Of a DNA stretch of 43,424 nucleotides, positions 17,559 to 26,059 are shown piece after piece (the stretch's first letter is position 1; each line of letters opens with the position of its first letter). The stretch is from an uncultured Rhodospirillales bacterium (lineage in GTDB: Bacteria > Pseudomonadota > Alphaproteobacteria > Acetobacterales > Acetobacteraceae), in the NCBI GenBank assembly GCA_903881515.1, contig CAIRTN010000353.1:1-43424 (forward strand), read 5' to 3'. The translations under genes and the position numbers were made by a program. The notes beneath the pieces were generated by a model. That model saw nothing but the letters and a program-made list of their open reading frames with translations. It was not told the origin of the DNA and made no database searches.

Positions 17559-18074
17559 ATGGCCACCGAATCCGAACTTGCAAAACTCGAGCGCGCGCTT
17601 CGTTTTCACCGGCCGCACAAGCACCTCACGCCGGTGTTCGGCAATGACTGGTTCGCCTTGAAGGCCGAGGCCTTCGCGCGCTTTTTCGGCACACCCGTAT
17701 TCCTGATCGCGCAGACCCTGGTCGTCGGCGTATGGATCGTGTTCAACATCGTGGGCTGGTGGACGTTCGATATCTACCCGTTCATCCTGCTTAACCTCGC
17801 GTTCAGCCTCCAGGCTGCCTACGCCGCACCGCTGATCCTGCTGGCGCAGACCCGCCAGGCCGACCGCGACAAGGCACACGCCATGGCCGACGCGCAGCAT
17901 CGGGAGGAAATTCATCAGGTCAGCGAGGAACGTCAGGCCAAGGCCGCCGAGCAGACGGCACTGCTGGTGAAGATGATGGCGCAAAATACCGAGTTGACCG
18001 AAACCGTGATGACGCTGACCCGGAAGGTCGAGGAACTCATCATCGAGGTGCATAAGCAGACCTGCAAGACGTAG
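17559..18074 (+). CDS. DUF1003 membrane protein
   Basis: A 171-residue inner-membrane protein. Two adjacent membrane segments at about 48-88 (FLIAQTLVVGVWIVFNIVGW and YPFILLNLAFSLQAAYAAPL) have the DUF1003 layout. They are followed by QTRQADRDKAHAMAD and a long charged helix (about 105-165) likely to form a cytoplasmic coiled coil. The start ATG 17559 has AGGGGA 8 bases upstream; the open frame extends to 17451 without a ribosome-binding site. It is divergent from the Hsp70-like gene across a 160-base gap that must hold both promoters, and converges on the four-repeat gene. The function is unknown. Confidence 0.85.
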   Translation: MATESELAKLERALRFHRPHKHLTPVFGNDWFALKAEAFARFFGTPVFLIAQTLVVGVWIVFNIVGWWTFDIYPFILLNLAFSLQAAYAAPLILLAQTRQADRDKAHAMADAQHREEIHQVSEERQAKAAEQTALLVKMMAQNTELTETVMTLTRKVEELIIEVHKQTCKT

Positions 18075-18109
18075 CGGCCCGCCGCAGCAGGCATGCCGCC
18101 AATCCTGTA

Positions 18110-18835
18110 TCAGGCCTTCTTGAAGTCAGTCGCCTTGAACGTCCGCTGATACATCGACGCATTCACCGCGCTGATCGCGTCGGCAACCTTGTTCTCCGCG
18201 GTGCCGTTCTGGTTGAGCTGCAGCAGCTTGCCATTACGCCAGATCGTGGCGAAACCGGTATGGGTCATGATGCTGTCGTCCATGAAGTTGGGCAGCGCCG
18301 CCTTGCCGGTGTTCGTACCGCCGCCGACATACAGCGTGCGGTTGTCGACCGCATTCTGGATGTCGTTGGTATAGCCGCGATACCGGCTGCCCGGCGGCGC
18401 GTTCAGGCCATGGCCTTGCAGGTCCAACTCGTTCAGCACTGCGTTACCCTGGATCGTGTGCTCAAGCGCGATGTAGCCGTTCAGGAACAGCGGCTTGCTA
18501 GCGTCGATGCCGAGGGTCGCCGCGTCGATCTTCATCGCCGCCGCCTCGGCATCGATCGAACGCTGCACATCCTCGCGATACTGGGCCTGCTTCAACGCGC
18601 TCAGCTTGGCCAGCCCGGTATTTTCGAACACCGCCTCGGCATTGCCTTCCAGACGCTGCCACGCCGTCAGCGAAGCGCCGTTGCCGGCCAGCATGGTCGC
18701 GTAATAACGCTTCCATTCGCTTGCCAGATCCGTCGAGGTATGAAAAAGCCCGGTCTTGTCGGCGACCCACGCGTGCGGCGTCAGCGCGGTGGAAATCGTG
18801 TTGCCGATGAGGTCGCCAAAGAGCGTGGCGATCTG
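18110..18835 (-). repeat. protein repeat unit 4 of the four-repeat protein
   Basis: Residues 829-1069. It lacks the linker of the other units because the protein ends at the A-x-DF motif (FKATDFKKA). It keeps all four histidines (849, 860, 970, 1020). Confidence 0.85.
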
Positions 18836-21319
18836 CCCCGGCCCGGCATCGGGGGTCATGCTGTCATCGACCATGTCCTGATATTTCGACACGTAGGTGT
18901 CGATGCCAGTGGCCGCAGTCGCCGAGAAATCGCTGGCGCGGTAGACGCGCCCGTACATGCTGTCATCCAGCGCGACGATGCTGTCCTGCACCGTGTCCTC
19001 GGCGTCGCCGTTCTGGTTCAGTTGGGTCAGCTGTGCATTCTGCCAGACCACGGCGAATGGCAGGTGCGAGAGAATGCTGTCGTCGAACAGAGCAGCGACG
19101 GCTTTTTCATTGAAGTTCAGCCCGCCACCGACGAACAGCGTGGTGTTGTCGACATTGTTCTGGAAGTCGTTGGTGTAGCCGCGATAGCGCAGCGCCGGCG
19201 GACTGTTCAGGCCATGCCCCTGGGTCGCCAGTTCCTCCAGCATCGGGCTGCCCTGAATGGTGCGGCCGAGGCTGATATAGGTGTGCAGCGTCAACGGCTT
19301 GCTCGGATCGATCCCCAAAGCCGTCTGGTCGATCTTCATCGCCGCGGCGATGGCATCGAATTCGCGCTGCGCATCCTCCCGATCGCGCGCCTGATCCGCA
19401 GCCGAGAGCTTGTTCAGGCCGGTATTCTCGAACACGGCCTCGGCATTGCCTTCCAGGCGCTGGATGGCAGTGAGCGTATCGCCGTTGCCGGCCAGCATGA
19501 TCTGGTAATAGCCCTGCCACTCCGCCTTCAGGTCGGTCGCGGTATGGAACACACCAAATGCGTCGGCGATCCATAGATGCGGCGTGATGCTGATGGTATC
19601 GGCGATGACGTCGCCGAACAGGGTCGGCAGTTCATGCATGTCGTTGCGCACCAGCATGGAGGCATCGACGCTGGCAGCGTAGGGCGAAATATAGCCGTTA
19701 TGCGCGGTTGAGGCGGTGGTGGAGAAGTCCGCCGCCTTGAACACCCGGCCATAGGCGGTGTCGTCAAAGGCCGTGATCGCGACCTCCAACCGGTCTTCGG
19801 CGTTGCCGTTCTGGTTGAGCTGTTCGAGGTGCCCGCCCTGGAATACCGTCGGGAACGGGGCATGGCCCAGCACGACGTCATCAAAGAAATCGGTCAACGC
19901 ATTCTGGTTGTTGTCGAGCCCGCCGCCGATGAACAGCGTCTTGCCGTCCACGCCGTTCTGGAAATCGTTAGTGTAGCCGCGATACCGCTTGTCCGGCTGG
20001 TTCTCATCAGCGTCCGGCCGGTCGTTGAAGCCGTGCCCCTCGTCGGCAAGTTCGTTCAGCGTGGCATTGGTCCAGATCCCGCGTTCCATCGCGAGATAGG
20101 CCGCCTTGGTCACCGGCTGCGAGAAATCATAGCCCGACGTCTTCATCGCCTCGGCCATCGCGTCGTATTCGCGCTGCACGTCCTCGCGGTCGCGATTGAT
20201 GATCGCCGTGCTCTGCTTGGCCAGCGCGGTGTTGAGGAACACCGCCTCTGCGTTGCCTTCCATGTGCTGGATCACGCTCAATCCGGCAATCGCTGCCGCG
20301 TTGCCCGATAGCATGATGGTGTAGGCATTCATCCACGCCGCCGCGAGCGCGTCGTCGTTGGTGTGGAACAGCCCGTCGGTACCCTGAGTCCAGGTATGGC
20401 CGTTGGCGACGACCGTGTTGGCGATGATGTCGCCGTAGACATCGACAAAGGTGTTAGGAACCGTGCTGCTCGGCGTGAGCGAGGCGTTCACATACCCGGT
20501 ATACTGCGATACATAGCCGTTATTCGCCGTGGAAGCCGCCTGGCTAAAATCCGCCGCGCCGTAGACACGGCCAAACATCGCGTCATCGAACGCGATCACC
20601 GCCGTGGTCACCGGGTCCTCGGAATTCCCGTTCTGGTTCAACTGTTCCAGCACATCACCCTGATGCACTACCGCAAACGGCTCGTGCGACAGCACGACGT
20701 CATCGAAAAACGCTGTCAGCGCATTCTCATTGTTGTCCAGCCCGCCGCCGACATACAGCGTGGCAGCATCGACGTTGTTCTGGAAATCGTTGGTATAGCC
20801 GGCGTATTTCGGCGCCGGCGGATTGTTCAGCCCATGGCCCTGCAGGGCGAGTTCCTGCAGCACCGGCGTGCCCTCGATCGTCCGTTCGATCTGGATATAA
20901 CCGTTCACCGTCAACGGCTTGGCAGGATCGATGCCGTATTTCGCCTGATCGATCTTCATCGCGGCGCCGATGGCATCATATTCGCGCTGCACATCCTCGC
21001 GGTAGCGTTCCTGGGTCGCGGTGTCGAGCTTGCTGATGTTGGTGTTCAAGAACACCGCCTGCGCATTCGCCTCCAACCGCGCGATCGGGCTTAGGGCTGC
21101 AATCGCGGCGGCATCATTGCCGTGCAGGACATTGTAATAGTTTTGCCACTCCGCGTTGAGGTCGGTGGCGGTATGGAACTTGCCGTCGCCATCGGCGACC
21201 CAATCATGTGCGGTTACGCCCGTCAGGGTGCCTGAGATCGTGTCGCCATAAAGCGTAGTCACCGTGGTGGCGTGCATCTGCACGCCGTTGATGTCGGCTG
21301 GAAACAGGCTCTGCGTCAC
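18110..21319 (-). CDS. large protein of four tandem ~270-residue repeats, unrecognised family
   Basis: A 1069-residue acidic protein built almost entirely of four in-frame copies of one unit, at about residues 20-288, 292-563, 565-826 and 829-1069 (spacing 271, 273 and 266). Shared motifs in order are [YF]GD-[TIVL]-I, H-x-W, FHT, EGNAEAVF-x-NT, REDxQR, GHG[LF]N, GYTND, VGGG, [SGT]H, QLNQNG and a final A-x-DF. Four histidines recur in every copy: H38/H308/H581/H849, H49/H319/H592/H860, H162/H429/H702/H970 and H212/H486/H752/H1020. There is no signal peptide or membrane segment; a leaderless secretion route is possible but unproven. GTG start 21317-21319 has GGAG 7 bases upstream. A hairpin separates it from the upstream binding-protein gene. 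I cannot name a family or function. Confidence 0.85.
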   Translation of the reverse strand: MTQSLFPADINGVQMHATTVTTLYGDTISGTLTGVTAHDWVADGDGKFHTATDLNAEWQNYYNVLHGNDAAAIAALSPIARLEANAQAVFLNTNISKLDTATQERYREDVQREYDAIGAAMKIDQAKYGIDPAKPLTVNGYIQIERTIEGTPVLQELALQGHGLNNPPAPKYAGYTNDFQNNVDAATLYVGGGLDNNENALTAFFDDVVLSHEPFAVVHQGDVLEQLNQNGNSEDPVTTAVIAFDDAMFGRVYGAADFSQAASTANNGYVSQYTGYVNASLTPSSTVPNTFVDVYGDIIANTVVANGHTWTQGTDGLFHTNDDALAAAWMNAYTIMLSGNAAAIAGLSVIQHMEGNAEAVFLNTALAKQSTAIINRDREDVQREYDAMAEAMKTSGYDFSQPVTKAAYLAMERGIWTNATLNELADEGHGFNDRPDADENQPDKRYRGYTNDFQNGVDGKTLFIGGGLDNNQNALTDFFDDVVLGHAPFPTVFQGGHLEQLNQNGNAEDRLEVAITAFDDTAYGRVFKAADFSTTASTAHNGYISPYAASVDASMLVRNDMHELPTLFGDVIADTISITPHLWIADAFGVFHTATDLKAEWQGYYQIMLAGNGDTLTAIQRLEGNAEAVFENTGLNKLSAADQARDREDAQREFDAIAAAMKIDQTALGIDPSKPLTLHTYISLGRTIQGSPMLEELATQGHGLNSPPALRYRGYTNDFQNNVDNTTLFVGGGLNFNEKAVAALFDDSILSHLPFAVVWQNAQLTQLNQNGDAEDTVQDSIVALDDSMYGRVYRASDFSATAATGIDTYVSKYQDMVDDSMTPDAGPGQIATLFGDLIGNTISTALTPHAWVADKTGLFHTSTDLASEWKRYYATMLAGNGASLTAWQRLEGNAEAVFENTGLAKLSALKQAQYREDVQRSIDAEAAAMKIDAATLGIDASKPLFLNGYIALEHTIQGNAVLNELDLQGHGLNAPPGSRYRGYTNDIQNAVDNRTLYVGGGTNTGKAALPNFMDDSIMTHTGFATIWRNGKLLQLNQNGTAENKVADAISAVNASMYQRTFKATDFKKA
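18842..19627 (-). repeat. protein repeat unit 3 of the four-repeat protein
   Basis: Residues 565-826. Closest by eye to unit 4 in its first half (RLEGNAEAVFENTGL is shared exactly) and to unit 1 in its second half (SH-x-PFAVV, QLNQNG, MYGRVY/MFGRVY). It keeps all four histidines (581, 592, 702, 752). Confidence 0.85.
19631..20446 (-). repeat. protein repeat unit 2 of the four-repeat protein
   Basis: Residues 292-563, the most divergent copy. It has GH429GFN followed by an insertion of about seven residues (DADENQP) before YRGYTND. It keeps all four histidines (308, 319, 429, 486). Confidence 0.85.
20456..21262 (-). repeat. protein repeat unit 1 of the four-repeat protein
   Basis: Residues 20-288. 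Carries H38-x-W, FH49T, GH162GLN, VGGG 190-193, SH212 and QLNQNG 226-231. The unit ends with GYVSQYTGYVNASLTP, a linker of the same kind as in units 2 and 3. Confidence 0.85.
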
Positions 21320-21346
21320 GTCTGGACTCCGCTCGGTTGGTTCGCG

Positions 21347-21375
21347 GAGATATTTGTTTACATTTTGTCCATCAA
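21347..21375 (-). promoter_or_regulatory. possible promoter of the four-repeat gene
   Basis: On the minus strand TTGATG and TATCTC are 17 bases apart in a short AT-rich island 28 to 56 bases upstream of the GTG start. The match to a sigma-70 consensus is only fair. Confidence 0.3.
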
Positions 21376-21390
21376 GGAAATGAACTCGGC

Positions 21391-21416
21391 GTGATCGCGG
21401 AATACACCGCGATCAC
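21391..21416 (-). terminator. hairpin after the SBP1 gene
   Basis: Perfect 10-base stem (GTGATCGCGG / CCGCGATCAC) with a 6-base loop, starting 16 bases after the stop at 21433. It is GC-rich and well placed to end the peptide-operon transcript before the four-repeat gene, though no T-run follows. Confidence 0.55.
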
Positions 21417-21432
21417 ACAACTGTATTCATCG

Positions 21433-23064
21433 TTACTTCACACGCCAGTCCTCGATCCAGTTCGTCGACAGCCCCGGCACCGGCGCCGGCACGACGCCGG
21501 TCAGCCAGGTCGGCGCGACGATGGGCGATGTCAGCACGTAGAGCGGGATCACCGGCAATTCCTCGGCCATAATCGACAGGATGTCATGCCATTGCCGCTT
21601 CCGCTCCACCGGATCGAGCGCGGTCATCGCACCAGTCAGGGCCGCATCCAGCGCCGGATTGTTGATGCCGAAGGTGTTCGAGCCGATCCAGTTATTGGCC
21701 TCTGACGGGATCTGCGACGAATGGAACCGCACCCAGGGCACCGTGTCGGCGAACGGGGTGTAAGACAGCAGCGCCAGCCCGCGGTATTTGCGGTAGCGAA
21801 GCGTCTCCCCGATCAGCACCCGCGTCGGCACGTTGTTGATCACCAGTTCGATGCCGATCGACTTCAACTGACTTTGCAGCACCTGCTCCAGCAGATCGTT
21901 GAGGCGATTGCCGGTCGCCCCGGCAATGTCGATCGACAGCCGGGCGCCGGCGGCATCAACGCGGATGCCATCCGGCCCCGGCTTCCAGCCAGCCTGCTCC
22001 AGCAGCGCTTTCGCGGCGGCCGGATCGTACGGCCAGGTCTTCACCTTGGGGTCATAACCGAACTCGCCTTCGGTCAGCACCGAATTGGCCACCGGCACCC
22101 GCCCGTCGAACAGCTTAGCCACCAGCGTCTTGCGATCGATCGCCATCGCGATCGCCTGCCGCACCCGCTTGTCGGCAACCGGGCCGACATCCTGGCGCAC
22201 ATAAAGCTGCTGCACCCCCAGGCTGGGCAGCGCGGTGATGTCGAACTTGCCCTTCGCGGTCTTCTCCATCGCCAACGCCTGATCCAGCGTCAGCGCGGTC
22301 TCCCCGGTCAAATCGACATCCCCGGCCAACTGGTTCGCCTGCAGGGCCGACGTATTTTCGATCAACCGGAAAGTGATCTGCTTGAAGCCCGGCTTGGTGC
22401 CTGTCCAATACGCATTCGGCTCGATGGTGACGCTTTCCCCGGCGACGAATTTCGTCACGCGATACGGCCCGTTCCACAACCCGGCGGTCTCCGGCGCCCG
22501 GTTGAAGGCCGATTTGTTGCCGTAATCCAGCGGGTCCTTGGCCGAACGGTAGAGCGGCTCCTCGACATGCGCCGGCAACGGCGCTGGCGCCGAACGGTCG
22601 AAGTCGTAGCGGGTGGTCTTCAGGTGAACCAGCACCGTCGCCTGATCCGGCGTCTCAACCCCGGCAATGGTCGGCGAGGGTTGGAACGCCTGGCCGACCT
22701 CGAAGCCAAAGGCAAAATCATGCGCGGTGATCTGCGTGCCGTCGGCCCATTTCAGGTCCGGGCGCAGCGTGAACGTCACGTCCATAGTCTCGCCGCCATC
22801 CGGCCGCTTCACCATCCGCGCCCGCCCGTTGGCCAAAGTCGGCACCTCGGTGCACAGCCGGCAGAACACCGCCCCCTTGTTGTCCACCCCCGTCATCAGC
22901 CGGCGCGAGGTGTTGAGGATGTAATTCACCACCAGCGCGGTGGTCAGGAACGGATGAAAATCGCCAATCGACTGAGCAATGCCGACCACCAGGGTGTCAT
23001 GCTTCTGCGCCTGGGCGGGCGCGGCAGTCATCAGGGCGAGGAGAGCGAGAATAAGGCGGCGCAT
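21433..23064 (-). CDS. peptide ABC transporter substrate-binding protein (family 5), copy 1
   Basis: Periplasmic receptor of a DppA/OppA-type peptide importer, 543 residues. MRRLILALLALMTAAPAQAQ is a Sec signal with cleavage after the AQA region near residue 19. The mature protein has the family-5 layout, including TFTLRPDLKWADGTQITAHDFAFGFE and KRVRQAIAMAIDRKTLV. A Cys68-x-x-Cys71 pair, in a position identical to copy 2, could form a disulfide. Two ATGs (23067 and 23064) follow AAGGGA; the second has better spacing. The open frame to 23469 reads through the inverted repeat and dppF and is not real. It is the last gene after dppF, separated by a 139-base gap holding a long inverted repeat. 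Confidence 0.92.
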   Translation of the reverse strand: MRRLILALLALMTAAPAQAQKHDTLVVGIAQSIGDFHPFLTTALVVNYILNTSRRLMTGVDNKGAVFCRLCTEVPTLANGRARMVKRPDGGETMDVTFTLRPDLKWADGTQITAHDFAFGFEVGQAFQPSPTIAGVETPDQATVLVHLKTTRYDFDRSAPAPLPAHVEEPLYRSAKDPLDYGNKSAFNRAPETAGLWNGPYRVTKFVAGESVTIEPNAYWTGTKPGFKQITFRLIENTSALQANQLAGDVDLTGETALTLDQALAMEKTAKGKFDITALPSLGVQQLYVRQDVGPVADKRVRQAIAMAIDRKTLVAKLFDGRVPVANSVLTEGEFGYDPKVKTWPYDPAAAKALLEQAGWKPGPDGIRVDAAGARLSIDIAGATGNRLNDLLEQVLQSQLKSIGIELVINNVPTRVLIGETLRYRKYRGLALLSYTPFADTVPWVRFHSSQIPSEANNWIGSNTFGINNPALDAALTGAMTALDPVERKRQWHDILSIMAEELPVIPLYVLTSPIVAPTWLTGVVPAPVPGLSTNWIEDWRVK

Positions 23065-23116
23065 CATGGGTCCCTTTATGCTTCCGGCGCAGGATCGAGG
23101 TCCGTAAGTCAGTTTG

Positions 23117-23191
23117 ACCACAGAGGCACAGAGGACACAGAGAAATACGACTACCTTTTTGCTTTCTCTGTGATCTCTGTGCCTCTGTGGT
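23117..23191. repeat. long inverted repeat of the CACAGAGGCACAGAG type
   Basis: Two arms, ACCACAGAGGCACAGAG (23117-23133) and its perfect complement (23175-23191), are followed inward, across a 3/3 mismatch, by a further 9-base perfect arm (23137-23145 with 23163-23171). The loop is 17 bases. Repeats with this CACAGAG core occur in many bacterial genomes between genes. Here it sits between dppF and the copy-1 binding-protein gene and may stabilise or attenuate the mRNA. Confidence 0.85.
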
Positions 23192-23203
23192 GAATCTACT
23201 TCC

Positions 23204-24193
23204 TTAAACCCGGCCTTCCTGCACCGCGTGACAAGCCACGTCCACGCCTTCGACATGGATGTGCGCCGGCTTCTCCGACCGGCAGCGGTCGTTGGCGAGC
23301 GGGCAGCGGGGATGGAACGGGCAGCCCGGCGGCGGGGCGATCGGGCTGGGCACTTCGCCGCCCACCGGCGTGCGCGGCGTGCCGACGCGCTCGATGTCCG
23401 GGATCGCCTCCAGCAGCAGCCGCGTATACGGGTGCAGCGGGCGGGCGAAGATGGTCTCGGCCGGGCCAAGCTCGACGATGCGGCCGAGATACATGACGCC
23501 CAGCGCGTCCGACATATGGCGGACCACGGCGAGGTTGTGGCTGATGAACAGATAGGTCAGGTTCAGCCGCGCCTGCAGGTCGCGCATCAGGTTCAGGATC
23601 TGCGCCTGCACCGAGACGTCGAGCGCGCTGGTCGGCTCGTCGCACACCAGGAAATCCGGCGCCGAGGACAGCGCCCGGGCGATCGAGATCCGCTGGCGCT
23701 GGCCGCCGGAGAACTCGTGCGGGTATTTCTCGCCGTCCGCCGGGGCGAGCCCCACCTGTGTCAGCAATTCGCCCACCCGGGCGGTAATCGCCGCATCGCC
23801 CGACAGCAGGGCGAACGCGCGAATCGGCTCGGCGACGATATCGCGCACCCGCCAGCGCGGGTTCAGCGAGGCATAGGGATCCTGGAAGATCATGTTCATC
23901 TTCCGCCGCAACCGGCTATCGGCCCGCGCCGCGGCCAGGTCCTGACCCTCGAAACGGATATCGCCCGATGTCGGCTCGTACAGCCCCACCGACAGCCGCG
24001 CCACGGTCGACTTGCCACAGCCGGATTCGCCAACCAGCGACAAAGTGGTGCCCCGCGGCACGGCGAAACTGACATTGTCCACCGCGCGCAGGAACCGCCG
24101 GGGCTCGCGGTTCAGCGCCCGTTGCAGCCAGGGGCGGGAGACGTCGAAATGCCGGCTGACGCCGATGGCTTCCAGCACCGGGGTATCAACCAT
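23204..24193 (-). CDS. dppF: oligopeptide/dipeptide ABC transporter ATP-binding protein (DppF/OppF type)
   Basis: Second ATPase of the peptide importer, 329 residues. Walker A is GESGCGKST (54-62), the signature FSGGQRQRISIARAL, and Walker B FLVCDEPTSALD. The C-terminal oligopeptide-binding extension GCPFHPRCPLANDRC has the cysteine cluster found in OppF/DppF. Its ATG overlaps the end of dppD by 8 bases. It pairs with DppD to power DppBC. Confidence 0.93.
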   Translation of the reverse strand: MVDTPVLEAIGVSRHFDVSRPWLQRALNREPRRFLRAVDNVSFAVPRGTTLSLVGESGCGKSTVARLSVGLYEPTSGDIRFEGQDLAAARADSRLRRKMNMIFQDPYASLNPRWRVRDIVAEPIRAFALLSGDAAITARVGELLTQVGLAPADGEKYPHEFSGGQRQRISIARALSSAPDFLVCDEPTSALDVSVQAQILNLMRDLQARLNLTYLFISHNLAVVRHMSDALGVMYLGRIVELGPAETIFARPLHPYTRLLLEAIPDIERVGTPRTPVGGEVPSPIAPPPGCPFHPRCPLANDRCRSEKPAHIHVEGVDVACHAVQEGRV

Positions 24194-25154
24194 TGCCAGC
24201 CTCCGCCAGCCAGCAGGCCGCTCGGGTCGCGCCCGCCGGCAGCAGGCCCGGGCGCTCCTGCCGGCAGCGGTCGAACACTTTCGGGCAGCGCGGATTGAAG
24301 GCGCAGCCCTGCGGGATCGCGTTCAGCCGCGGCATTGCCCCGTCGATCTGCCGCAGCCGGTCGACCCGGTGCACCAGCGAGGGGATGCTGCCCATCAGTC
24401 CTTCCGAATAGGGATGCGACGGCGAACGCACGACATCGCGCACTGGCCCGATCTCGGCGATCCGCCCGGCATACATCACCGCGACATGGTCGGCGGTCTC
24501 GGCGATCACCCCCATATCGTGCGTCACCAGCATCACCGCGGTGCCGTGCTCACGGGTGATGCGCTTCAGCAGGGCGATGATCTGCGCCTGGATCGACACG
24601 TCGAGCGCCGTGGTCGGCTCGTCGGCGATGACCAGGCGGGGTTCGGCGCAGAGTGCGAGCGCGATCACCACGCGCTGGCGCATGCCGCCGGAGAATTCAT
24701 GCGGGTAGGCCTCGATCCGTTCGCGCGCGGCGGGGATGCCGACATCCTCCAGCCATTTGATCGCGCGCTCGCGGGCATCGCGGTCGGACAGCTTCATATG
24801 GGTCTGCATCGTCTCGGTCAGTTGCCGGCCGATGGAGTACAGCGGGTTCAGCGTGGTCAGCGGGTCCTGAAAAATCGCACCGATCTGCTTGCCGCGGATG
24901 CGGCGCATGCGCTCGGGCGAGAGGTTGTCGATCCGTTCGCCGTTGAGGCGGACCTGGCCGGCGCCGATGCGGCCGGGCGGCTCCAACAGGCCGATGATGG
25001 CAGCCCCGGTCAGCGACTTGCCGGCGCCGCTCTCGCCGACCACGCCCAGGATCTCGCCGGCCTCGATCTGAAACGACACACCATCCAGCGCGCGCAGCAG
25101 CCCGCGGCGGGTAGGAAACTCGACCCGGAGGTCTTCGACTTCCAACAAAGCCAT
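24186..25154 (-). CDS. dppD: oligopeptide/dipeptide ABC transporter ATP-binding protein (DppD/OppD type)
   Basis: First ATPase of the importer, 322 residues from MALLEVEDLRVEF. Walker A is GESGAGKS (40-47), the signature FSGGMRQRVVIALAL, and Walker B LVIADEPTTALD. The C-terminal cysteine motif GCAFNPRCPKVFDRC is present. The start is fixed by the TGATG junction with dppC at 25152-25156; the frame open to 25259 lies inside dppC. Confidence 0.93.
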   Translation of the reverse strand: MALLEVEDLRVEFPTRRGLLRALDGVSFQIEAGEILGVVGESGAGKSLTGAAIIGLLEPPGRIGAGQVRLNGERIDNLSPERMRRIRGKQIGAIFQDPLTTLNPLYSIGRQLTETMQTHMKLSDRDARERAIKWLEDVGIPAARERIEAYPHEFSGGMRQRVVIALALCAEPRLVIADEPTTALDVSIQAQIIALLKRITREHGTAVMLVTHDMGVIAETADHVAVMYAGRIAEIGPVRDVVRSPSHPYSEGLMGSIPSLVHRVDRLRQIDGAMPRLNAIPQGCAFNPRCPKVFDRCRQERPGLLPAGATRAACWLAEAGNG

Positions 25155-26059
25155 CAGCGCAACCTCGGGTTCAGCGCGTCGCGCAGCCAGTCGCCCAGCA
25201 GATTGATCGACAGCACCATCACCGCCAGCGTCAACCCGGGGAAGATGGTCACCCACCATTCGCCGGAGAACAAGAAGTCATTGCCGATACGGATAAGCGT
25301 GCCCAGCGAAGGCTGGGTCGGCGGCAGGCCGACGCCCAGGAACGACAATGTCGCCTCCGACAGCACCGCCAGCCCCAGGTTCAGCGTGGCGATCACCAGC
25401 ACCGGGCCAAGCACGTTCGGCAGGATGTGGCTGAGCATGATCCGCACGCTGGGGATGCCGATGACGCGGGCGGCCATCACGTATTCGCGGCCGCGCTCCA
25501 CCATCGTCGAGCCGCGCACGGTGCGGGCGAATTGCGGCCATTGCGCAATGCCGATCGCCACCACCAGCACCCAGAGCTGGATGCGGTCATGAAATTCGCG
25601 CGGTAAAGCGGCGCGCGCAATGCCGTCCACCAGCAGGGCGATCAGGATGGCGGGGAAGCTGAGTTGCACATCGACGATGCGCATCAGCAGTGCATCGACC
25701 GCCCCGCCGGCATAGCCCGCCAGCAGGCCCAAGCCGATGCCGACCACCATGGCAAACGCGATCGCCAGCACGCCGACTGTGAGCGAAATCCTTGTGCCGT
25801 ACATGATCGCCGACAGCACGTCGCGGCCCTGGTCGTCGGTGCCCAGGGGATAGCTGAGTTCGCCGTCTGCCTGGAAGAACGGCGGCTTGAAGCTGTCCAG
25901 CAGGTTGAGGCTGGCCAGATCGAACGGGTTGTGCGGCGCCAGCCACGGCGAGAACACCGCCGAGACGATGATCATGAACACCACCGCGGCCGAGACCATC
26001 GCCACCGGGTTGCGCCGGAAACTGTAGAAGAAGTCGCTGTCGAAGAACCGCGCGAGCAT
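25154..26059 (-). CDS. dppC: peptide ABC transporter permease (DppC/OppC type)
   Basis: Inner-membrane permease of 301 residues. The N-terminal helix is followed by the OppC_N signature (FSPWLAPHNPFD) and LGTDDQGRDVLSAIMYG, then five further membrane segments. The EAA loop is REYVMAARVIGIPSVRIMLSHILPN. It is joined to dppB and dppD by TGATG overlaps on both sides, so the four transporter genes are one coupled unit. Confidence 0.93.
   Translation of the reverse strand: MLARFFDSDFFYSFRRNPVAMVSAAVVFMIIVSAVFSPWLAPHNPFDLASLNLLDSFKPPFFQADGELSYPLGTDDQGRDVLSAIMYGTRISLTVGVLAIAFAMVVGIGLGLLAGYAGGAVDALLMRIVDVQLSFPAILIALLVDGIARAALPREFHDRIQLWVLVVAIGIAQWPQFARTVRGSTMVERGREYVMAARVIGIPSVRIMLSHILPNVLGPVLVIATLNLGLAVLSEATLSFLGVGLPPTQPSLGTLIRIGNDFLFSGEWWVTIFPGLTLAVMVLSINLLGDWLRDALNPRLR

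Noticed and set aside
18110-21319. Possible CRISPR or DNA satellite, given the visible repetition
   Set aside because: The period is about 800 bases, in frame and strongly diverged at base level, so it is a protein repeat.
23117-23191. Remnant insertion-sequence end
   Set aside because: No transposase, target duplication or second end is visible; it fits an intergenic hairpin repeat better.
23065-23469. N-terminal extension of the copy-1 receptor frame
   Set aside because: It runs antisense-free through dppF and the inverted repeat, while a signal peptide with a ribosome-binding site starts at 23064.
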